Shown here: one piece after another, positions 31,466 to 40,286 of the stretch
Position numbering within the stretch: position 1 is the stretch's first letter
Layout: every line of letters begins with the position of its first letter
DNA from: Neostapfia colusana
Taxonomy: Eukaryota; Streptophyta; Magnoliopsida; Poales; Poaceae
DNA: 64,000 nt
NCBI GenBank assembly: GCA_030760725.1
Contig: JASWHV010000001.1
Span: 30,129,928-30,193,927 of the forward strand
Reading direction: 5' to 3'
The notes under the pieces: generated by a model
Databases searched by the model: none
The model's input: the letters and a program-made list of their open reading frames with translations, nothing else
What the model was told of the DNA's origin: nothing
Made by a program: the position numbers and the translations under genes

Positions 31466-33574
31466 ATGGGTCGCGATCGCAAAGGAAAGGGCAAGGCTAT
31501 TGAGGAGCCCGCCGCGAAGAAGCGCAAAATGTCCAAGGACACTCGTCGTGCGGAGTTGGCCGCTCGCGCCGCCGAGGAGCGTGAGCGCGGCCATCGCGGT
31601 TCCTTACGGATCCGCGAGTCCCGGCAGAGGCAGGAGCAGCCTCCGATCCAGCCGGTGCCTCCCGAGGGCTCCGACGAGGAGGAGACCGAGGTGCCGCCAC
31701 TCATCCGCCGGCGCACCCCGAGGACTCGTGGGGGTGGACAGACCCCTACGGCGAGTCGGCGTCCCTCTGCGGCTGACCGCGCCGAGGACAGAGAGGCCGA
31801 AAGGGCCATCCACCTGATGGACACAGCTGTCCGTGTTGCCGAGGATGTCAGACTCACCGACTACAGGAAGACAAAGGCTAGGCAACTGAAGAAGCTCAGA
31901 TGGTCAGTGATCCTTGAGGAGTGGTTCCCGCGGCCTAGGGACTCTCGAGTTGACTCCCGTTTCTGGACCCTGACACAGGCGTCCTTGTACGAGACTTACA
32001 GGCGTCGGGGTCACAAGCTATTCCAGCATAACAGCATTGACTGGGATCAGCTTGCAGTGGGAGCAGGACACGGGATCAGGCCCCTCTTTGAGAGATACAG
32101 AGGACTTGTGGATTTGCTCTCACAGCAGAGGAGTGCCTACGTCGAGGAGTGGGTCAGGGTGTTCTACGCGACACTCTATGTCTCTGAGGGCCGTCGCTCG
32201 ATCCACTTCATGTTCATGGGGCGGATCCACGACGTGTCTCGAGACTTGCTGGGCAGACTACTTGGTGTGGAGCTTTCTACTACGTGTCTACACCAGATAG
32301 TCTACGGAGACGCAGACCCGCCGAGGAGGCCACTGACCGGAGGAGTGGCACCGCCTTTCGAGGAGATCAGAGGTCTGTTCACTCAGACGTTCACTCCTGA
32401 CCAGCCGAGGGTGCCAGCGCTTCTCACCCCAGCAGCCCGGACAGTTCACCACGTCCTCAGGCGTACCCTGCTACCGAGGTCCGGCTACTTGGAGGGATTC
32501 ACGAGCCTTCAGCAGACCATCCTGTTCTATGTGATGAACGGGATGGAGTTCGACATAGTAGACATTCTAATTTGCGAGATGGAGGATGTGATCACCGATG
32601 GAGTTGGGATGCTACGACAGCTGGTCTTTGGTCACTGGATCTGTCACTTTCTTCACCAGCTGGTTCCAGAGGACACTCCAGGAGTCTCTCAGCTGACAGA
32701 GATGCACGTGACCCGGTTCAGCCACTACCGAGTCCCCACTCCGGGAGACCGCCGCCTTGGCCGTCCCGTCGAGCGTGAGGTTCGAGCCAGACTGTCCGAG
32801 GAGGACTGGGCAGAGCTGACTCAGGAGGACGCAGAGCTGGCACAGGCAGAGGCTCAGGGAGGAGACCTACAGCACGTATGGTCGGACAGCGACACCAGCG
32901 ACAGTGTCGAGGAGTACTTCCCTCCTGCTCCGCCCTCACCGAGGCAACACGACGCAGAGGCAGGAGGCTCAGCTGCTCCACCACCTTCACCTCCTCCAGT
33001 GTCAGAGGCTCAGGTGACTCAGCCGTCAGAGCTCACTGCTTTACTTCAGCGGATGGCTCAGCAGCAGGAGCAGCAGGCAGCTCGACAGGAGGAGCTTCAG
33101 AGGCAGCAGCAGGAGATGCAGCTGGAGATCGCCCGTCAGAGGCGAGAGAACACCGACAGGTTCACCAACCTTGTCGATCAGATGACGCGACGCACCCTGG
33201 ACCAGCAGCAGCAGACTCAGCAGATGCTGTTGGGCATCCTGGGGTTGGTCACCAACCTCTACCAGCAGACTGGAGTGGCTCTTCCACCTCAGCACTTGGG
33301 ACTCAGTCAGGCTCCAGGTGCACCCCCACTGGCACCAGCTCCAGTACTGCCACCGACGTCGCTCCAGTCCTCACCTCTTCCGGCAGTACCTCCACCGGCG
33401 CCAGCAGTCTCAACGGATCCCCCAGCAGGTCCAGCTCCAGCTCCAGCCCCCACAGCAGCTCCAGCTCCTCCCGCTCCAGCTCCAGCACCAGCGACCTCTA
33501 CCTCCAGCAGCTCCGACGACAGCACCGTCGACGCCGACCGCTTCACCATCGCCAGGAGCGCGCCTGAGTCGTAG
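31466..33574 (+). CDS. SIRE-1 third ORF, 'env-like' position, intact (702 aa)
   Basis: This is the extra ORF downstream of pol that SIRE/Maximus elements carry; its function is not known. I chose ATG 31466 (MGRDRKGKGKAIEEP) because upstream codons are C-rich leader; the frame is open from 31358. In order: a basic N-terminus with AAKKRKMSK, a possible nuclear signal; a charged region; a central globular part at about residues 130-420 (SRFWTLTQASLYETYRRRGH, EWVRVFYATLYVSEGRRSIH, VHHVLRRTLLPRSG) resembling the 'putative plant transposon protein' domain; a Gln/Glu-rich coiled coil at about 520-610; and a Pro/Ala-rich then Ser-rich tail. I see no signal peptide or membrane segment, so an envelope role is not supported. 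SIRE-2 carries a decayed homologue at 43866-45471. Confidence 0.85.
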   Translation: MGRDRKGKGKAIEEPAAKKRKMSKDTRRAELAARAAEERERGHRGSLRIRESRQRQEQPPIQPVPPEGSDEEETEVPPLIRRRTPRTRGGGQTPTASRRPSAADRAEDREAERAIHLMDTAVRVAEDVRLTDYRKTKARQLKKLRWSVILEEWFPRPRDSRVDSRFWTLTQASLYETYRRRGHKLFQHNSIDWDQLAVGAGHGIRPLFERYRGLVDLLSQQRSAYVEEWVRVFYATLYVSEGRRSIHFMFMGRIHDVSRDLLGRLLGVELSTTCLHQIVYGDADPPRRPLTGGVAPPFEEIRGLFTQTFTPDQPRVPALLTPAARTVHHVLRRTLLPRSGYLEGFTSLQQTILFYVMNGMEFDIVDILICEMEDVITDGVGMLRQLVFGHWICHFLHQLVPEDTPGVSQLTEMHVTRFSHYRVPTPGDRRLGRPVEREVRARLSEEDWAELTQEDAELAQAEAQGGDLQHVWSDSDTSDSVEEYFPPAPPSPRQHDAEAGGSAAPPPSPPPVSEAQVTQPSELTALLQRMAQQQEQQAARQEELQRQQQEMQLEIARQRRENTDRFTNLVDQMTRRTLDQQQQTQQMLLGILGLVTNLYQQTGVALPPQHLGLSQAPGAPPLAPAPVLPPTSLQSSPLPAVPPPAPAVSTDPPAGPAPAPAPTAAPAPPAPAPAPATSTSSSSDDSTVDADRFTIARSAPES

Positions 33575-33882
33575 GCACTCGACTTCCCTTTTTTGGTGTC
33601 TTGATGCCAAAGGGGGAGAAGAGTTAGAGTCAGGGGGAGGGTTAGCTCAGTTCTAGGGGGAGTGTCTATGTCCATCCTTTTGCTACTTTATTTGAGATTG
33701 ACCGTTATTATTATTTGCTATTATTGTACTCCGGGTGCTACTCTGTGCTCTTACGCCTTATCGTTTATTATTTGAGCCTTCGAGCCACTTGTGTTGCAAT
33801 TTGTACCTGTTATATTTCTTTTTGGAGCATTGTGTTTTAATTCAATTATATGCTCTACTCGTTGTGTTGTCATCAATCACCA

Positions 33883-33895
33883 AAAAGGGGGAGAT
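33883..33895 (+). other. SIRE-1 polypurine tract
   Basis: AAAAAGGGGGAGAT immediately precedes the 3' LTR start TGAAAG. A second purine-rich AAAGGGGGAGAAGAG stretch (33609-33623) lies upstream. Confidence 0.85.
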
Positions 33896-35352
33896 TGAAA
33901 GCATCTAGGCCCCCGTGAGATATGGTTTTGGTGATTAATGACAACCGTTCGTTATCACTAATGAGTTTGTGGATGCGAGGTTTCACATATATCACATCAA
34001 CCGTTAATGAACTATCTATTCACACCATCTACTGCTCATTGGATACAAATGGAAACCCCTCAACGATCTATTCTAAGGGGTCATTCGATATGAAGAACTC
34101 ATACAAATCTATTCTATCGAAATTGGCAACACAAGAAGCTTACACTTTACCGTAATATCATTTCAAACAAGTGTCAAAGAGGTCACTCAAGAAGATTCCA
34201 AAGGATCAACTCAAAATAACTCGAAGCAAACAAGTTGCATTCACCGGATCATCCGATGTCTTGCAAAATGACCACATCGGTCGAGTTTGAGTTGGCAGAA
34301 GAAGAAGACCTCAGATTCCAGTACTCATCGGATCATCCGATGTGAAGGAAGTGGCACATCGGTTGAGTTCACCCGAAGGTTGATATCTGAGTTATTATGA
34401 AGATATACACACCGGATCATCCGATGAGGAAGTAAGTGTACATCGGTCAAATTCAACAGAGACAATATTTCTGACCCAATTCTAAAGATCAACTCACCGG
34501 ATCATCCGATGATAAATTGAAGTAACATCGGTCGATTAAAAGATCCAACGGTTATATCCAACGGTCACATCTGACACGTGACATCAGCTAATTTGGAATT
34601 CGACCGATGATCATATAAAGGGGTGCATCGGAGGATCCGATGTTAACTGACAAAGTCTGCCCACTTTTCCAACGGCTATTTCGTGTGGGCTGGCTATAAA
34701 TACCCCTCCAACCAGCCATTTCGACAAGTCTTGATCTCCAGAGCCTCACTACACATTCTCAAGCATTCAAGACCAAGAGCTACCACTTCCACACTTCAAA
34801 ACCTCTTGTACTCCAACTATAGGTTATATCTAGCTAGAGAGAAGCTTGTGTGCGTCCATTCTTGGTGATTGGAATCTCTAGGCTAGTGAGAGAGAGTGTC
34901 TTGGTGACTTCTCTCACCTTGTAAACGTTGGAGGAAGAAGAGATCACTCCGGAGCTTACCAAGGTGTTTGTGGAAGCCCGGAGGATCACCGTTGTACAAG
35001 GCTTGAGCTCCACCTTGCCGGAGAAGGCGAACGGAGAAAGATAGTGGATCCCCTCGTCTTGGTGACTTGGGAGTGGCTATACCCTTTGGTGGGTGCCACA
35101 ACGTGGACGTAGGAAGATTTTTGTGATCTTACCGAACCACGGGAAAAATCGCCGTGTCTCCGAGTCTCCGCGGGAGTTTGCATTTCTCTCCTCACCCCTT
35201 ACTATTACGCTTTTACTATTCCGCACTTAACTCTCTTGCTTGCGTAGTTAGTTTGCATAGGGAATTGGGCTTCAACCATTAAAGTTTTAAATTGCTCTAA
35301 AATTTTAAAAAGCCCAATTCACCCCCCCCTCTTGGGCGTTTCGATCCTTACA
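33896..35352 (+). repeat. SIRE-1 3' LTR
   Basis: 1457 bp, a copy of 23239-24693 apart from three transitions and two extra C in the C run near 35325. TATAAATA is at 34695-34702. The TSD GTGTC follows at 35353. Confidence 0.95.
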
Positions 35353-35439
35353 GTGTCGATGATGCTTGTCACAATATATTGTTTCTACTGTGTGTGAGTG
35401 TGTATACGAAACTGACCTAGAAATTAGAAATAACAGCAT

Positions 35440-36035
35440 GTAGTACCTAACAAACCGCCTGTGATAATATAATTTCACAGACGGCTCATTGTAGGTAACG
35501 AACTGCCTGAGATAATATAGTTTCATAGGCGGCTATTCGTAAGTAAAAAACCGCCTGCGATAATAGAGTTACACAAAAGGCTAGTCGTAGGTAAAGAGCC
35601 ACCTGCGATGATAGAGTTACACAGTCGGATAATCTTACGTTACAATCCGCCTGTGATAAACATTCTTCACTGGCGGCTAGTCGTATGTAAAGAACCGCCT
35701 GCGATAATGGAGTTATCACAGGCGTATACTCTTACTTTACAAACCGCCTGTGATAAAGATTCTTCACAGGCGGCTAGTCGTAGATATAGAAGCCTCTGCG
35801 ATAATGGAGTTATCACAGGTGGATACTCTTACGTTACAAATCTCTTGTGATAAAGGGTCTTCACAGGCGGATTCATGAAGGTTAAGACCGCCTGTGATAA
35901 ATTTTTTCACTGGCGGTTTAAGTTTCCGCCTGTGAAAATTGCTGATTATCACAGGCTCTTCGTTTTAGACGGTTTTGAAAACCGCGTGTGATAATACGTT
36001 TAGAGCCGCCTGATATGAAGCTTGTTGTAGTAGTG
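35440..36035. repeat. CACTA-2 right subterminal array and terminus
   Basis: About a dozen alternating units of the type ACCGCCTGTGATAA...TTCACAGGCGGCTAGTCGTA, at roughly 50-60 base intervals, run up to the terminus GTAGTAGTG at 36035. The inverted pairing of neighbouring units makes a series of hairpins. The CACAGGCGG core is shared with the left side of the element (16970-17030 and 18440-18800). Confidence 0.85.
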
Positions 36036-36044
36036 TACAGATAG

Positions 36045-36585
36045 GAGCCAATAATGTCATGAGAAACCTTGTTCTCCTCCTTCCATGACTCCATCTTGTC
36101 ACCAAAACTCCTCTTTGAAGACCCACCATCTCCTGCATGGGCCATCTCTATCTTCCCAATCTGTAGTTTTAAGCCGACACAGAAAGCACTAATTAGTTCA
36201 CCACTTCGAATAGAAAACATCCATATCAAATAAGATGCACATAATCATAAAGATCATTAAGGACAATGATGATACAACGGGAATTCATATCATGGTTAAA
36301 AAGTAATTACCTGACTTGGCAGTATTATATTTGTTTGGTGTTGATCTCTTAAGATATTGAAGTGTGTGTCCAGATTCTGGGAACAGGTAGTTCGAAGAAG
36401 GGCCAACAACATCATGAGAAGTCTTGCTCTCCTTCTTTCATGATTCCTTCATCTTGTCATCGACACTCTTCTTTGAGGACCCACCCTCACATGCATGGGC
36501 CATCCCTACCTTCTCAATCTTCGGTTTTATGCCGATACATGAAGCAATCATTAGGTTGGCATTTAGAATACAGAAGATGCTAATG
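36045..36585 (-). repeat. Duplicated exon-like block, unknown gene fragment
   Basis: Two homologous minus-strand blocks, about 36050-36185 and 36395-36530, both contain a frame starting MAHA(G/C)(D/E)GGSSK(R/K)S, then DKM, a Trp or stop, KKE/KEE and SHD. The right block has a stop after DDKMKES. They differ by roughly a quarter of positions. CACTA-2's right end lies directly beside the left block, so the transposon probably inserted into it. I do not recognise the gene. Confidence 0.45.
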
Positions 36586-37007
36586 TGTGCACATGAAACA
36601 ATATATGGTTTGGATATTTACTTTTACATATTTCTATAAAAGGAAGAAACAAACTGAGGAGTTGGACAAATAGAGGACCGAGGATGTAGTGTAAGAAATA
36701 CACACAAAATCGTGGAGAGATGATTCAGCCTCTATACAACATTTGCAAGCACGAAGGAAGGAGTACAAGAAAACACCTACCACTCACCTCAGAGGATTAG
36801 CTTGCTGGAATCATTGTGCAGCAAGAGGGCCAATTTGCAGAATTATATAATATCCAGCTGCTGCTTGGTATGTAAATTTATTTGATAGATTTTATATATT
36901 TATACTATTATATTAAGTAGTATGGACAATTCTATAACTGCACTGCTTAGAAACGTCACAATATAGCGCAGGCACTGCATCAGTGAAGCAGTCGTTGCTT
37001 GCCAGAT
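36586..37007. other. Unclassified AT-rich stretch
   Basis: No gene, repeat or structural signal that I can support is present here. Confidence 0.3.
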
Positions 37008-37545
37008 GTCCGAGTCATCAGTGTTCGAATGGACTGTGCCATGAATTTTTATTGGAAAGTTAATACATACATGCATCCACACATCATGTAGCTGCTACAG
37101 CTATAAATTTCTATTGTGAAAACAACAACAGGGCGCATGAGTCATCAGTGTTTGAATGAACTGTGACAAAACTTTTGGTTGGAAAGTTAATACATACATG
37201 CATCCACACATCATGTAGCTTCTACAGCTGTAAATTTCTATTGTGCAAACAACAATAGGGGCGCATGAGTCATCAGTGTCTGAATGAACTGTGCTAAAAT
37301 TTTTGGTTGGAAAATTAATACATACATGCATCCACACGCAGCTAATATAGCTGTAAATTTCTGTTGTGCAAACGACAACATGAGTGAGCATGCATGATGG
37401 CAAGAGCTTTTTTGTTTCTTTGTGTTTGAATGAACAGTCCTAAGAGCTTTTGGTTGGAAAGTTATTGCATACATATATACATCCACACGTCTCGCTACAA
37501 CAGTAAATTTCTGTTGTGCAAACGACAATGGCGGTGCATGATATA
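37008..37545. repeat. Four-copy tandem repeat, unit about 125-150 bp
   Basis: Units start near 37008, 37134, 37263 and 37391. Each contains CATCAGTGTYTGAATGAACT or a variant, TTGGTTGGAAAGTTAATACA, TACATGCATCCACAC and a final TAAATTTCTRTTGTGCAAAC. The fourth unit is longer and most diverged. Minus-strand ORFs with repeating Cys-rich peptides result from this repeat. Confidence 0.8.
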
Positions 37546-38489
37546 CCAGCAGCAGGCTGGTATGCAAATCAAGCACGAGTGCATTTACAGTTGGTGTTAG
37601 AGGCTGGAGACATGTGATCCAAGCATGACAACGATACTGAACTTGATCAGGGACATCGAGGTCAGACTGATTGGACACTTGATTCTTACTAGACTAGCTA
37701 CTCAGTCAGTCTTCCTCTAAAAAATATTGTGTGTCCCTGCACGCCCTCTGCTCCCTCGTGGCAGTGGCCAGCTTTTTTGACACTGACTGCTGCAGCCCTC
37801 CAGCATTGGAGGAGGACACCTTAATTTCCCACCTTGCCGTTCCAACGGCCGCTCATTTTATGTTGTGCTTTGTCAACTTCTAGATCTTGGCCTCCACATT
37901 ATTGTCGCTGTCATACATTTTTCTTCTTTTTCTTGGTGTACACATAAAAAATAGGATTCTATTAATTTGGTCTTGGTTTAACTGAGATGAATAAAAGGAA
38001 AACTAAGGTAAACATGAGGACAAAAGAAGGAAACCCACCAAGCCACGTTTTCTGGGTTATACTAACCAATCACACTCTAATCCGGGGCTCATAACCAACA
38101 TTGTCTTGGGTCCCCGGCCGTTGCAGCACAATATAAAAGGAAGGGATCTCCAACATATTAGGTGACAAGTTCATGTTCTCAAAAAATCTCCCAAAATAGC
38201 AAACACCTCTACCAATTAAGAAAAATGTTGAAAATGCCCGAAATATTTGTGTTTTCTCTATCCGCTCCAGTACAAAGTTGATGGAGACCAGAGGGGATAA
38301 GGAGGATCCAAAGATTGACTGCCATGACAAATTCTACTGTGGAAGATCAACCCCCTAGTAGGTTTGATCTCTAATCCATGTTCTATTGCTAAGTTGGTGC
38401 GTAATATGGTGATCAAATCATGTCCATGCATAAATAGAAGTTGATTAATTACTTACAATGCATAAACAGAAGTTGATTAATTACTTAAA
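37546..38489. other. Unclassified intergenic sequence
   Basis: No gene with recognisable features is present. A 35-base direct duplication (TGCATAAA...AGAAGTTGATTAATTACTTA) lies at about 38428-38488. The 86-residue minus-strand ORF at 38070-38330 has no domain I recognise. Confidence 0.35.
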
Positions 38490-38735
38490 ATGCATAAACC
38501 AAAGCCGAAGTTGAAAAAAAAACTGAATGAAAAGAACAAAATAGTACAGTCTGATCACGTGGAGGGTTTATGGCAAGCATGCTCCTTTGGGGAAATTCCA
38601 AGACCTTTTGCGACTTCGAATCTGAAAATGGGATTATTGTCCAATATTCAATATGCATTGAGTTGTGGCATAATGGCATAGCTGAGAGTCGCAACCACAC
38701 CCTTATGGATATGATGTGGAGCTTATGGAGAAAGA
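38490..38735 (+). pseudogene. Copia integrase-core fragment (non-SIRE)
   Basis: The frame from 38490 reads KLNEKNKIVQSDH, then the decayed equivalent of the RGGEYYG region, then FGEIPRPFA. After a frameshift come GIAESRNHTLMDMM, matching the second and third parts of a Copia integrase core around its catalytic Asp and Glu. About 245 bases remain, with at least one frameshift. The sequence then switches abruptly to SIRE-type gag at about 38741. The minus-strand piece at 47271-48010 is from a similar Copia family. Confidence 0.7.
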
Positions 38736-38740
38736 AGCAC

Positions 38741-40279
38741 TAGATGACACCGGATGAGCTTCTAGGCAAAATCATCAACCATGAGATGATGGAGAAAGAA
38801 GCAGAATATGTGAAGAATCTTGGTGAGCTTACTTCATCCAAAAAGAAGGTCACCTTCAAGGTGACATGCAAGCCAAGAGGAAAAGAATTCCATGAAATGC
38901 AAGGAGAAGAGGATAGTGACGATGTGAGCACCGACATGGATGACGAAGATATGGTTCTTTTCATCAAAACGTTCAAGAGGATGATGAGGAGGAGAAGAGG
39001 CGACAATTACAATGAAGGGAAAAACAAGGACAAAGGCAAATCTAAGATGAGACAATCTTGCTACAATTGTGGCGAATACGGACACTTCATGGTGGATTGC
39101 CCATACGAAGAAAACAACAACAAGAAGAAGGAAGCGAAGCCACAAGAAAAGAATATGTTCAAGAAGAAGAAACAAGTTGGCCAAGCACATCTTGGCAAGG
39201 AGGGGGACTCAAACGACGAGTCCTCCTTCGATGATGAAGATGGAGTGGCAACTATTGCCATCAAGAAACCTTCAATGAAGACCACTCTATTTCCAAAACT
39301 TTGGTGGCTGGAAGGAATCACACCATACTTGCCTTATGGCCAAGGAAGGCAAGAAAAAGGTTAAATCAAGACCCTCCTCTTTAAATTCCTCAATAGATGA
39401 AGGTTTTGATAACAGTAGTGAAAATGAACACATGCTTAAGGACATAAGTAAAGGTGCACTAGCTAAAATAAAAAGGTTGTCAGATGAGATATTTGACAAA
39501 AAAGAGCTTATTAACCGATGAGAATATACACTCATCCTTTAAAAGAAGATAAAACTTGAGGTTGAAAAGCTTCTTAAGCTTAAAAATGAGAAAGGAGAAG
39601 CACTTGAGCTTGAGCTAGCTTTGAGCAAGAAAACTTGCTCAAATCTTGAAGATTTAAACAGTGTACTTAAGGATGAACTTGTAAACTTGACCAAGGTTAA
39701 CAAGACCCTTGAAGTGCAAGTTGAATCACTCAAGCTCAGTACTTCTTCCTCCTCTAGGAGCTCTCATTCGTCAAATGTTGAGTCCATCTCAAATAAAATC
39801 TGCAATTGTGCTAGTTTGATTCTTAACTTAAAAAATGAACTTAAAGTGGCACAAAGCAAGAACTCAACTAAAAGTAGAATCTTTGACAAGGAGAATATCA
39901 AGTATGCATGTAGTGCGTATTCGGTAACTAGATCTTTGAATGTCAAGGATGGCCTTGGATATTCTAGAGGTGAAAAGCGAAACGCTAGAAACCACAAAAA
40001 TAACAAGGAATGGATTGTTTTTGTCAAGGAAGGCTCACATAAAATTGAGAATAACAAACATGTTAACCCTCCACATTAAAAAGCTAAAATGGACCTAACA
40101 TTATGTTTCATGTGTTTAATGCTTCTTATGTACTCATGAAGAATAAGTTTGGTCATATCTGTGCTAAGTATGTTGGGCCACTCAACAAGGGTCCAAAATC
40201 TTGTGTGTGGGTGCCCAAGTGTCTTATAACTAACATCAAAGGACCCAATCAAGCTTGGGTACCTAAGACCGAGGCATAA
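38741..40279 (+). pseudogene. gag: SIRE-2 gag remnant
   Basis: The open piece 38744-39364 starts inside Gag (TPDELLGKIINHEMM) and contains a Lys/Glu-rich stretch and a CCHC knuckle (CYNCGEYGHFMVDC, near 39059-39100). After a frameshift, heptad-rich coiled coil follows (39387-40079), as in SIRE-1. The C-terminal end (KFGHICAKYVG, VWVPK, GPNQAWVPKTEA) lies in another frame and ends near 40279. The N-terminal capsid part is missing. Confidence 0.8.
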
Positions 40280-40286
40280 ATTTGTT

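Larger units (their letters stand above)
23234..35357 (+). mobile_element. SIRE-1: full-length SIRE/Maximus-like Copia retrotransposon
   Basis: The element spans 23239-35352 and is flanked by 5-bp direct repeats GTGTC (23234-23238 and 35353-35357). It has LTRs of 1455 and 1457 bp, a tRNA-iMet PBS, an open gag, an open pol in PR-INT-RT-RH order, a third open ORF and a polypurine tract. I find only three base differences between the LTRs (23765/34422, 24023/34680, 24057/34714), plus a 2-base difference in a C run, so the insertion is recent. It interrupts the 3' part of CACTA-2. Confidence 0.96.
16917..36035 (+). mobile_element. CACTA-2 DNA transposon, 5' terminus missing, interrupted by SIRE-1
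   Basis: The right end reads ...CTTGTTGTAGTAGTG at 36035, the reverse complement of a CACTACTACAACAAG terminus. Both flanks carry subterminal ACAGGCGG/CCGCCTGT motifs (16970-17035, 18440-18800, 35450-36010). The left terminus is not visible; a chromoviral LTR insertion abuts at 16916 and probably separated it. Without SIRE-1 the visible element is about 7 kb. It carries an SCE1-like gene fragment and a Transposase_24/Ulp1 gene. I find no TNP2-type transposase, so it depends on another element for movement. Confidence 0.8.

Noticed and set aside
31466..33574. ORF3 as a retroviral-type envelope gene
   Set aside because: No signal peptide, cleavage or membrane segments seen; only its position after pol suggests env.
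32878..33675. Ser-rich (229 codon) and antisense Gly/Ala ORFs inside ORF3
   Set aside because: Shadows of ORF3's repetitive 3' part; ORF3's frame has the domain and the homology to SIRE-2.
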